A DNA stretch of 43,886 nt from NCBI RefSeq assembly GCF_009674725.1, contig NZ_WKKH01000037.1, forward strand, positions 1 to 43,886, given 5' to 3'. This document shows, in pieces, positions 17,751 through 24,881 of the stretch. A program made the translations under genes and the position numbers. The DNA is from Pedobacter petrophilus. GTDB taxonomy: Bacteria > Bacteroidota > Bacteroidia > Sphingobacteriales > Sphingobacteriaceae. Within the stretch, counting starts at the first letter, position 1. Every line of letters begins with the position of its first letter. The notes under the pieces were generated by a model. That model did no database searches and was not told the origin of the DNA. It was given only the letters and a program-made list of their open reading frames with translations.

Positions 17751-18944
17751 TTAAGCTTTAAAAATTTTTTGGGTTACTTTTCCTGTAATCTTGTGCTTCA
17801 AGATTTTTTTCAAGTCTTTATTGGGCATCACTTCTTCCTTGATTAGAAAGTGTTCATCATCAAATGATGCAAGAACTTCTTCCTGCGCTGTAAATTCCTC
17901 TCCCCTCCAATCCTCTATCAGTACAGGTTCCCATTTTTTTGTCTTGGCCGATAAAAAGGCTGCATCTAAAATGGCATTTACTACATAGCCATCATAAAAG
18001 GTTTCCAAGGGTTCCCTTTTTTCTTCAATGGCATCAAACATATCGGTAAACATATGTGGATAACCAAGTTCATGGGCTTCATCTCCAACAGGAAACAACC
18101 AGCCATTACTTACCTCTGCTTTTTCAGCTACATAAGCATCCGGTTTCCCAACGCTAAAGATTTCAAATCCTGTCCTCAAAAAACTATTGAGCCAAATAGA
18201 TCCTTCAGTTCCTATAACCTCATCCCTTAAATCCATGCCCCCTCTAAATGTCCAGCTTACCTCAAATTGGCCAATGGCACCATTTGCATATTTAACCAGG
18301 CCAATGGCTTGGTCTTCGGCATCGATTGGATGAACCTGTGTAGCTGCCCAGCACATTACTTCCAAAGGCTTTACTTCCTTTCCAATAAAATTTCTACTAA
18401 TTTCTACACAATGGCAGCCCAGATCTATGATGGCTCCCCCACCAGATTTTTCCTTGTCCCAAAACCAGTCGCTGTGTGGCCCCGGATGTGCTTCCCTAGA
18501 TTTTGTCCATAATACTTTGCCAATACTGCCTTTTTGAATAGCTTTAACTGACTTCAAGAACTTTGGGGTGTAGCATAAATCTTCAAGGTATCCTGCAAAA
18601 ATACCGGCCTGCTCAACCATATCTAACATTCGTTTAGCTTCGGCCGCTGTTCTACCCAATGGCTTTGTGCACAGTACATGTTTTTTGCCCTGTGCAGATT
18701 TTGCCACTGCTATCTCATGGAGGTCGTTGGGCAATGCTATTAAGACAACATCGATATCGGGATGATTGATCGCCGTGTCCATGTCATCCGTATAATGAGC
18801 CAATTGATAATCGTCGGCAAAACGTTTGGCATTATCTAAGTCCCTAGAATAGACGGTAAAAATATAATCCTTACGGCGTTGAGCATGTAAAGTTGTTGCA
18901 TAAAACCTGGCAATAAACCCAGATCCTAAAATGGCTATTCGCAT
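17751..18944 (-). CDS. Gfo/Idh/MocA-family NAD(P)-dependent oxidoreductase
   Basis: A 397-residue cytoplasmic dehydrogenase. The N-terminal Rossmann domain begins MRIAILGSGFIARFYA (G-x-G-x-x-A). At the family's E-K-P catalytic motif it reads C-T-K-P (T93, K94), keeping the Lys but replacing the usual Glu. The second half carries GGGAIIDLGCHCVEISRN, containing the family's conserved Gly/His region. The gene is 14 bases from the GMC gene and 30 from the Tat-type isomerase gene, so it is firmly inside the operon. It probably reduces or oxidises a (3-keto-)sugar intermediate with NAD(P)H. Substrate unknown. Confidence 0.88.
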   Translation of the reverse strand: MRIAILGSGFIARFYATTLHAQRRKDYIFTVYSRDLDNAKRFADDYQLAHYTDDMDTAINHPDIDVVLIALPNDLHEIAVAKSAQGKKHVLCTKPLGRTAAEAKRMLDMVEQAGIFAGYLEDLCYTPKFLKSVKAIQKGSIGKVLWTKSREAHPGPHSDWFWDKEKSGGGAIIDLGCHCVEISRNFIGKEVKPLEVMCWAATQVHPIDAEDQAIGLVKYANGAIGQFEVSWTFRGGMDLRDEVIGTEGSIWLNSFLRTGFEIFSVGKPDAYVAEKAEVSNGWLFPVGDEAHELGYPHMFTDMFDAIEEKREPLETFYDGYVVNAILDAAFLSAKTKKWEPVLIEDWRGEEFTAQEEVLASFDDEHFLIKEEVMPNKDLKKILKHKITGKVTQKIFKA

Positions 18945-18974
18945 AATTAATCAATATTTATAGATGATGGGCAT

Positions 18975-19913
18975 TTACCAGCCAAAAGTATTATTAACAT
19001 AATTCCTACTTAATTTCCAATCCATTGTTAACGGATTTACAGGTTGGTAGTCTTTAGGAAAAGCAAGTTCGATTGCTACATTAGAACCTTTAAAAGGGAT
19101 TGCTTTTAAAGCATCGGCAATGACTTTAAAATTTGTTGCTCCCTGCCCTAAATATTCTGTCCAGGTTCCATCCGCATATTGGTCCCTGATGTGCATATAA
19201 ACTATATTATCACCGTACTTTTTTATAAAATCAACTGGGTCAATTCCGGCTCTTATCAACCAGTTTAAATCAGGCCCAAGGTTTATATCTGGTATTCTTG
19301 CCAAAGTTCCCTTTAAATCATGCATTCCATTTTCGACTTCGTAAGTATGATTATGAAGATTTGGCTCTATTCCTTCTTCTTTACAAAGCACCAATATTTT
19401 CTTTAAAACATCAGCTTGTGCATCTAGCTCTGGCTCAGTTTTTAGTCTATTAGCTTCGCCAACAGTTATTCCAAAAGTTTTTCCTTTTACCTGGGCCAAC
19501 CTCGTTATTGATCGTGTTACATCTTTTATGATAAGCTCATGCTGGTTTCTATCCCACATTTTTGGCCCAACACCATAAGAAGTTCCAGATACAGGAAAGT
19601 TGTATTTATCAATTAAATGTTTAATATTTTTTACCGAATCATCATGTGTAAGATTTATATCCATTAATTCTATACCATCAATTCCCGCAGCACTCATATC
19701 CGAGAAAGCTTTTTCGAGATCGGGTGTACTATCCCAATTAGGGGGATATTTACTGGCGTAAATCCATAAATGACCATTCACTTTCACCGTTGATTTTGCC
19801 AAGTCCTTAGTTGAGGCACAGGCACCCAAAAAACTTGGAACCAAAAATGCCCCAGTGAGTAACATCCCACTATTTTTAACAAAAACTCTCCTTGAAGAAC
19901 TTGATTTTTCCAT
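18975..19913 (-). CDS. Exported sugar phosphate isomerase/epimerase-like TIM barrel
   Basis: A 312-residue TIM barrel of the AP_endonuc_2 fold. A twin-arginine signal (SSSRRVFVKNSGMLLTG) and lipobox-like SFLGAC make it a probable periplasmic or membrane-anchored lipoprotein. The barrel shows NLHNHTYEVENGM, GPDLNWLIRAG, IVYMHIRDQ and VAIELAFP, which supply the usual metal-binding H, D, H and E positions. Exported members of this family accompany 3-keto-sugar gene sets in Bacteroidota. It lies 16 bases after the PhyH-type gene and 30 before the Gfo/Idh/MocA gene. It may epimerise or cleave a keto-glycoside outside the cytoplasm; this is inference. Confidence 0.82.
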   Translation of the reverse strand: MEKSSSSRRVFVKNSGMLLTGAFLVPSFLGACASTKDLAKSTVKVNGHLWIYASKYPPNWDSTPDLEKAFSDMSAAGIDGIELMDINLTHDDSVKNIKHLIDKYNFPVSGTSYGVGPKMWDRNQHELIIKDVTRSITRLAQVKGKTFGITVGEANRLKTEPELDAQADVLKKILVLCKEEGIEPNLHNHTYEVENGMHDLKGTLARIPDINLGPDLNWLIRAGIDPVDFIKKYGDNIVYMHIRDQYADGTWTEYLGQGATNFKVIADALKAIPFKGSNVAIELAFPKDYQPVNPLTMDWKLSRNYVNNTFGW

Positions 19914-19929
19914 AATTATTTTATTAAAA

Positions 19930-20766
19930 TTAACCTTCCCAACCTGTTGCTTTCAGTGCCGGGTCATTTTCTTTCTTCAAAAAATCGGCATCTACCGTGG
20001 GCGCTGACTCCCAATTTAAAATCGCTTCATTTGGCACCACATCTACAGGTGTTTTCCATGAAGTGGACGTTTCATTATAAGCTAAATTAGATTGTGAGCT
20101 ATAGCAAGAAATGATAGACCATCTTGGATGATCAGAAAGATTTGCCTCTGAGCGGTGCAATAAGTTACTGTGAAAGATAAGTGCATCACCAGCTTCTATT
20201 TCTGAATATACAAGTTCCATTGTCTTTAGTGCATTTTCTACCATAGCTATATCTGCCCCTACCTGCTCGCCAGCAAACCCATGGTTTACCCTGCCTAATT
20301 TATGTGATCCTTTAATAACCTGTAAACAGCCATTAGCTTTATTTGCTGGAGTTAAAGCCACCATAACACTAATTAACTGATCTGGAAACATGAACTGATT
20401 TTTATACCAATACCCATAATCCTGATGCCATTCCCATGCCCCGCCAACTTTTGGCTCTTTCTGCATCAATTTAGAATGAAAATGGCAAACCTGGGCGTCA
20501 CTATCTAGTAATTCTGCAACTGCTTCTATTACCTTTTTACTACGTGTCAAATATCCAAAAACATCATTCCCTGGTTTAAACCATAAGGAAAGTTTGGTTT
20601 TTTTACCTGTTTGATCGTTTAAATCAAGGGCGTTATTAATTAAATTGCGGTCTTCAATTGCCGTATTAAGAAGTTTTTGAGTTTCTGCTGCACTGCAAAA
20701 ATTTTTGATAACGATAAAACCGTCACGATGAAAATCTTCAACTTGTTTAGGTGATAAATTTGGCAT
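19930..20766 (-). CDS. Phytanoyl-CoA dioxygenase family (2-oxoglutarate/Fe(II)) enzyme
   Basis: PhyH-type non-heme iron oxygenase of 278 residues, cytoplasmic. The iron ligands are visible as H114-x-D116 (WEWHQDYGYW) and H204 (NLLHRSEANLSDHPR), with Arg215 eleven residues later as the expected 2-oxoglutarate contact. The opening VEDFHRDGFIVIKNFCS is typical of the family. It is the first gene of the operon running down to the GMC and Gluconate_2-dh3 genes, with a 16-base gap to the next gene. It may hydroxylate or oxidatively demethylate the substrate before glycoside breakdown; the substrate cannot be told. Confidence 0.85.
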   Translation of the reverse strand: MPNLSPKQVEDFHRDGFIVIKNFCSAAETQKLLNTAIEDRNLINNALDLNDQTGKKTKLSLWFKPGNDVFGYLTRSKKVIEAVAELLDSDAQVCHFHSKLMQKEPKVGGAWEWHQDYGYWYKNQFMFPDQLISVMVALTPANKANGCLQVIKGSHKLGRVNHGFAGEQVGADIAMVENALKTMELVYSEIEAGDALIFHSNLLHRSEANLSDHPRWSIISCYSSQSNLAYNETSTSWKTPVDVVPNEAILNWESAPTVDADFLKKENDPALKATGWEG

Positions 20767-21176
20767 AATATGATAAGTTTATATAAACGGCGTAGTCCGG
20801 TTGCATGAATTCTCCCTAATATCCATTTCATTTAATTACAAATACAAATGAACATTAGCAGTAGAGTACGTCTATTCATTTTCTCTAAATCAGTCCAAAT
20901 AATTCATTTTTTTTTTGTGAAATAAATGCACCTTAATTTCTGGTTTCCAATTATAGATTTTCAAGAAAAAAGTATCCCTTGGTTTGATGGTTTGTCTTTC
21001 AAAATTTATATCATTATTACTAAAATTAATCACTATTTTTTTTCTGAGAAAAAGACTCTATCCTAAACTTGAAGGTCCGCTGTTAGTATTGCATTTTCAA
21101 ATGCATGTGTATTTATTGAAAAATTAGTGTCAATTTCAAAATATGATCATTTTTAAAAAAAGTCATTATTGAATTA
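20767..21176. other. Intergenic region upstream of the PhyH operon
   Basis: About 410 very AT-rich bases between the first gene of the dioxygenase/GMC operon and the MITE. It presumably holds the operon promoter. No clear Bacteroidota promoter pair, operator palindrome or ORF was identified. Confidence 0.4.
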
Positions 21177-21339
21177 GAGCCTGTTTAAATTTATGTTGTA
21201 AAAATGTTTATTGCTTATTTTTGAATAAAACAAGGCTTGTTTTTGAAGAGATAGCAGCGCTTCTACCTATAGAAAACATAATGATATTGCAGTCAAAAAG
21301 AAGCATAAAAAAATTATTAGATAAATTTTAAACAGACTC
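21177..21339 (+). mobile_element. MITE (163 bp) with terminal inverted repeats and TTA duplication
   Basis: The left end GAGCCTGTTTAAATTTAT and right end ATAAATTTTAAACAGACTC are imperfect inverted repeats of 18-19 bases. Both ends are flanked by TTA (21174-21176 and 21340-21342), a 3-base target duplication. The interior has no ORF of useful length, so it is non-autonomous. A second copy starts at 43770 and is preceded by TAA. Both flanks fit T-N-A, as reported for IS5-family (IS1031-group) elements, which is the likely transposase source (inference). Confidence 0.75.
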
Positions 21340-21369
21340 TTACAATATCAATGTTTAATCCATTCGCTG

Positions 21370-21573
21370 TCAAAACACCTTTTTTAGTAATTTTATGCCT
21401 TTATATTTCAAGATAATGTCATAGCTACCAATGAAACCACGAGTTTTAAATGCACCAGTATTTCCATAAACCTTGGTATTCCATATTTTGTTAACCAGTT
21501 GAGTATATACTTTGCCATGTGACGTAATATTCCAATCCTTGCCCCATAATGCTACTACAGGAAACCAATGCAT
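21370..21573 (-). pseudogene. Remnant of a GH10-like glycosidase C-terminus
   Basis: A 67-codon frame encoding what looks like only the last part of a secreted glycosidase: ALWGKDWNITSHGKVY, then LVNKIWNT and KTRGFIGSYDIILKYKG. The pattern (T-x-x-G-K-x-Y, W-x-T, R-G-F-x-G-x-Y) resembles the C-terminal tail of GH10-type xylanase-like proteins. The frame begins 6 bases after the DMT transporter stop, with no N-terminal catalytic domain upstream. It is probably a leftover of a deleted gene, possibly from an event linked to the nearby MITE. The family call is from memory and moderate. Confidence 0.4.
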
Positions 21574-21578
21574 TAATA

Positions 21579-22502
21579 TTATAATTGCATCCCTACTTCG
21601 GCAGCCTTATCTGCCTTTTCATAAGACAAAGTTAATGCACCGGCAATAGCTAAAAATATGCCTATCATTTCTATACTTTTTAAACTTTCTGATAAGAATA
21701 TGATTGCCAAAATGATGGTAAAAACTGGTTGCAGCGCACCGGCAATGGTAGTTACTTTAGAAGCTTTACCTTTTGATGCATAAGCGGCAAAACTTGCCAA
21801 TACACCCAAGCCATTTAACAAGCCTGCTAAAGAACCCAAAAGCAATGTGTTTAGTGAAAAATTGTATTGTACTAAGCCTAAAGCCATCATGATTATTGAA
21901 ATTAATACAGATGAAGCAATAAAGCTGATGTAAGACCATTCTGCAGAAATATAATTGGTTGTTACTTTTTGGGCCGCACTAAATACACCCCAAAAAAACA
22001 GGGCGACAAAAGAATAAATTAACCACGAATTAAGCCCTATATTTTTAATAAATGCACTAGGATCATCAAATAAAAGTGATTGTCCAGAAAGCATAACTAC
22101 CGCAGGAACAGCAAAAAAAATACCAATTACATTAACAAAATTGAGTTTTTCTTTAAACACCAAAATGGCAATAACAATGGTAACCAAAGGATAAAGATTG
22201 GTAACAGGAATAACTACCGCTGCCAAGCCCCCACTTACAAATGCCTGATAAACTGCCACATTGCCAATGACTGCAAGTACACCAGCTATCAGCCCCCAGA
22301 TAATTCCTTTTAGTTGAGGCTTTGTACCTTTTACTTTTTTAATTACAAAAGGCAGGGTAATCAGCATACCAATGGTGAACAATAAATGGTTGGTATAGGG
22401 ATTAATATCACTAGAGATAAATTTGGCAACTACTCCCCATATACCCCAAAATAAAGCCGCTAATACTGCATAAATAATCCAAAGATTTTGTTTTAATTTC
22501 AT
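21579..22502 (-). CDS. EamA/DMT-family transporter
   Basis: Inner-membrane protein of 307 residues with ten hydrophobic segments arranged as two EamA halves, about 8-140 and 160-295. The opening LWIIYAVLAALFWGIWGVVAK and late VFTIILAIIFLSESLKS are typical of the drug/metabolite transporter superfamily. It is the third gene of the SIS isomerase - ROK kinase - transporter set and starts 47 bases after the ROK stop. It could move a sugar or amino sugar. The leader just before its ATG is a pyrimidine-rich repeat (see 22507-22539). Confidence 0.85.
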   Translation of the reverse strand: MKLKQNLWIIYAVLAALFWGIWGVVAKFISSDINPYTNHLLFTIGMLITLPFVIKKVKGTKPQLKGIIWGLIAGVLAVIGNVAVYQAFVSGGLAAVVIPVTNLYPLVTIVIAILVFKEKLNFVNVIGIFFAVPAVVMLSGQSLLFDDPSAFIKNIGLNSWLIYSFVALFFWGVFSAAQKVTTNYISAEWSYISFIASSVLISIIMMALGLVQYNFSLNTLLLGSLAGLLNGLGVLASFAAYASKGKASKVTTIAGALQPVFTIILAIIFLSESLKSIEMIGIFLAIAGALTLSYEKADKAAEVGMQL

Positions 22503-22506
22503 TTTT

Positions 22507-22539
22507 TGAGTGAGATATGAGATGTGAGACTTGAGATGA
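22507..22539 (-). repeat. Pyrimidine-rich (UCUCA) repeat leader before the DMT start codon
   Basis: On the transcribed strand the bases just before the transporter ATG read as irregular repeats of ATCTCA / TCTCA. A similar tract precedes the probable ROK start codon (23468-23516). It may be a leader that helps ribosome loading in genomes that lack Shine-Dalgarno sequences, or a neutral dispersed repeat. Confidence 0.45.
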
Positions 22540-22549
22540 TTTATTTAAT

Positions 22550-23467
22550 TTAACTTATAAAAAATAAGGCTGCACTGCCCAAAATACCGGCTTGCTCTTC
22601 TAACTTAGAAACGCCGATGGACACTTTGTAATTTTTATAGGGCCTTAATAGCTCATTACTGTAAAATTTTTCTAAATCATTTGCTAAGCCTTTGGCAACA
22701 CCGCCCCCTAATACAATTTTATCTGGTGCAAATAAGTTGATATAGGTATCTATTCCTATTTTTAGATAAGCAATGAAATCAGCTACCAACAACTCTGCTT
22801 CAGGGTTTCCATTGTTCCGCTCTTTAAAGATGTTTTCTGCGGTAATGGGAATATCAGGGTATTTTGTTCTCCAATTTATTCTTTCCGCAGCGTTGCACAA
22901 ACCTGTAGCAGAGGCAAGTGATTCTAAGCATCCGGTTTTACCGCAATAACATTTGATCTGGTTTGAGGTAATGGTGATGTTTCCACCCATGTGTGCATAA
23001 GCTAAAGCTTCGTTTAACTTACCATTGATGGTAAATCCTAGGCCAAGTCCGGTGCCTAATGTTAAAACCAAAACTCGGTTAAAACCATTCCCTTCTCCAT
23101 ACAATGCTTCACCTAAGGTGACTACACGAGCATCGTTATCTAACTTACAGGGTAACTGATGCTGTCTCTCTATAATTGCTTTTAGCGGATAATCTTCCAT
23201 GAATTCTAAAAATCCATAGGTAGAATCTACCACGCCGTTTTCGAAAACAAAACCGGGTATGCCGAAACCAATACCGATTAGTTGTTTGTTATTTCTTTCG
23301 GCGTAAGTTTTAAACGTATTTATAGCCATTGCAATATTGGCTAAAAACCAGTGGCCATCTTTCGTTTCCGTAGGAGAAATCAGCACGTCAATTACGCTGC
23401 CATTTTCAATATCTACCAAACCAATTTTAGTACGAGTACCGCCAATATCAATGCCTATGGCAAGCAT
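22550..23467 (-). CDS. ROK-family sugar kinase
   Basis: Cytoplasmic ROK-family sugar kinase, about 305 residues from the chosen start. The phosphate-binding motif AIGIDIGGTRTKIGLVD begins right after the ATG at 23467. The upstream in-frame ATG (23536) would add 23 residues encoded by a pyrimidine-rich repeat tract, so it was not chosen. The ROK zinc motif CYCGKTGCLESLASATG is intact, and GIGFGIPG and LGTGLGLGF are typical. Likely substrates are glucose, N-acetylglucosamine or mannose-type sugars. It lies between SIS isomerase and transporter genes, so it probably phosphorylates the sugar that the isomerase then acts on. Confidence 0.85.
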   Translation of the reverse strand: MLAIGIDIGGTRTKIGLVDIENGSVIDVLISPTETKDGHWFLANIAMAINTFKTYAERNNKQLIGIGFGIPGFVFENGVVDSTYGFLEFMEDYPLKAIIERQHQLPCKLDNDARVVTLGEALYGEGNGFNRVLVLTLGTGLGLGFTINGKLNEALAYAHMGGNITITSNQIKCYCGKTGCLESLASATGLCNAAERINWRTKYPDIPITAENIFKERNNGNPEAELLVADFIAYLKIGIDTYINLFAPDKIVLGGGVAKGLANDLEKFYSNELLRPYKNYKVSIGVSKLEEQAGILGSAALFFIS

Positions 23468-23516
23468 CTTTGAAATTGAGATTGGAGATGTTAGATTTGA
23501 AATTTGAGACATTGAG
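23468..23516 (-). repeat. Pyrimidine-rich (UCUCA-type) repeat leader before the ROK start
   Basis: The transcribed strand reads as degenerate CTCAATGTCTCAAATTTC-type repeats ending one base before the probable ROK ATG at 23467. It parallels the tract at 22507-22539, which precedes the next gene. Confidence 0.4.
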
Positions 23517-23520
23517 TAAA

Positions 23521-23638
23521 TTTTATTAATGTACAAGTAAGCGATAGGTGTTAATTTGTTGTGGGTTAAAACTCGTACTCAGCAATGTATTATCAAATCA
23601 ATTCTTGCTGTTTTATTAACTTGTACACAAGGTGTTAA
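23521..23638. promoter_or_regulatory. Paired TGTACA-centred repeats in the SIS-ROK spacer
   Basis: Two units 90 bases apart begin with TTTTATTAA (23521 and 23611) and end with AGGTGTTAA (23546 and 23630). Between these lies TGTACAAGT (23530-23538) in the first unit and its exact reverse complement ACTTGTACA (23619-23627) in the second. The symmetric TTGTACA-type core recalls operators of GntR/AraR-type repressors. No such regulator is encoded in the window, so this is a candidate operator pair only. Confidence 0.4.
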
Positions 23639-23657
23639 CCTAGTCTTAGCAAACATT

Positions 23658-24575
23658 TTAAATCACTTCGGTTACTTTACCACCTACCGTAAAAGTTTCT
23701 TTAATATTTAATTTCATGGCCAAATAGTAAGCCATAAAATTGAAAGGGACGATATTATTTAAAACAGAAAAATTTTCATCAACGGCTGGCTCTTCAATAT
23801 TAAAAACATGGGCTCCTGCTGTTTTAATTTTTTTTATCAAACTCGCCGTGCGATCGTATGATTTACCATTGGCCAGTATATTAATCACTATACTACGATT
23901 AGCTGTTTCTTTTGGACCATGATCATATTGTGCCATGGGCATTGCGGTAAAAGTAAGCTTGGTACTTTCACTCAATATTAAAGCGGCTTGATAGGCTGTG
24001 CCTATATTTGGCCCACTCGCAGTAATATAAATACCATGGATGTTTTCACTGTTTATCAAATCAAAAATATCATCTGCTAGCTGTTTACCTTTAGCTTCGT
24101 AAGCTGACATATTTTTAACCAATACATCAATTGCGGGTGCTGCATTAAAACCAAATCCTTTAAAAAGTACCAACAACGTATTGGTATAGGTATTTGACGA
24201 CGAAAATTGTTCTATACCAGCCAAAAGCGGAATTACTTGTTCTACATTTTTATTGATGCACAAAGCATTTTCTGGGTAATTGGATATAGCGATATATTTA
24301 TCAAAAAGCTCACTACACCAAAGGGCTTCGGTACTTCTGCCAGACTGCGATAAAATAACTGCCTGCTCTTTGCTCTGCTGCGCATAATTGAAATACTCGG
24401 AAGCAATTTCAGGCTGGATATTTAAACCCATAAACTTAAAAGACAGCGGTGCAAAATAAGACGACCCCATACCAAGATAAGGTACATTTAAAGGAAGCTT
24501 AAAATTTTTACTGTTTTGCCAAAACTGTTTTGCCGTTACAGGGATTTCGGAAATTTCTAAATATTGTTGACTCAT
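23658..24575 (-). CDS. SIS-domain sugar isomerase/deaminase
   Basis: Cytoplasmic protein of 305 residues with two SIS domains (about 25-150 and 170-300). The first holds VPYLGMGSSYFAPLSFKF and ILSQSGRSTEALWC; the second holds YITASGPNIGTAYQAALILS. The motif QYDHGPKETA matches the H-G-P signature of glucosamine-6-phosphate isomerase/deaminase (GlmS isomerase domain, NagB-II and fructosamine deglycase-like) proteins. There is no glutaminase domain, so it is not GlmS. It precedes the ROK kinase and DMT transporter genes, which suggests a cytoplasmic route for an amino sugar or ketosugar phosphate released by the locus. Confidence 0.82.
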   Translation of the reverse strand: MSQQYLEISEIPVTAKQFWQNSKNFKLPLNVPYLGMGSSYFAPLSFKFMGLNIQPEIASEYFNYAQQSKEQAVILSQSGRSTEALWCSELFDKYIAISNYPENALCINKNVEQVIPLLAGIEQFSSSNTYTNTLLVLFKGFGFNAAPAIDVLVKNMSAYEAKGKQLADDIFDLINSENIHGIYITASGPNIGTAYQAALILSESTKLTFTAMPMAQYDHGPKETANRSIVINILANGKSYDRTASLIKKIKTAGAHVFNIEEPAVDENFSVLNNIVPFNFMAYYLAMKLNIKETFTVGGKVTEVI

Positions 24576-24577
24576 AA

Positions 24578-24733
24578 TTATTTTTTAGGACTATCTCCCA
24601 TTTCAAATTCAATTTTAGCACCTTCCATTAATAAAGAACGGCTTATCTTGAAATCATAATATGGTTTGACATTACTTAATTTAAAGACTACCTTATTAAA
24701 AGATGGTCCATTTAAATAATAAAAATCTTGCAT
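24578..24733 (-). pseudogene. Remnant of a GH92-like glycosidase C-terminus
   Basis: A 51-codon frame (MQDFYYLNGPSFNK... SPKK) with an in-frame stop a few codons upstream. Its end, ISRSLLMEGAKIEFEMGDSP, resembles the C-terminal signature of GH92 alpha-mannosidases (I-x-H-x-x-I-M-x-G-G-x-L-x-F-x-M-G-x-x-P). No N-terminal catalytic part is present. It stops 2 bases before the SIS gene start. It explains most of the otherwise empty 306-base gap 24576-24881; the rest shows only a GC-rich AGGCAGAGCCTCGAGG patch. The family call is moderate. Confidence 0.4.
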
Positions 24734-24881
24734 GGCTGCCCATTACATAACAATCTATATGATTTTAAGATTTAATAGATAAAAAATGAAGTAGCCCCGA
24801 GGCAGAGCCTCGAGGAATTAATTGAGCAGAAATGATTGTGATTGGACAATGAATTTTACTGCCTATAACTGCTTTTATTAT

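Noticed and set aside
22550..23536. Longer ROK start at 23536
   Set aside because: The extra 23 residues are encoded by the pyrimidine-rich repeat leader, and the conserved first strand begins right after the internal ATG at 23467.
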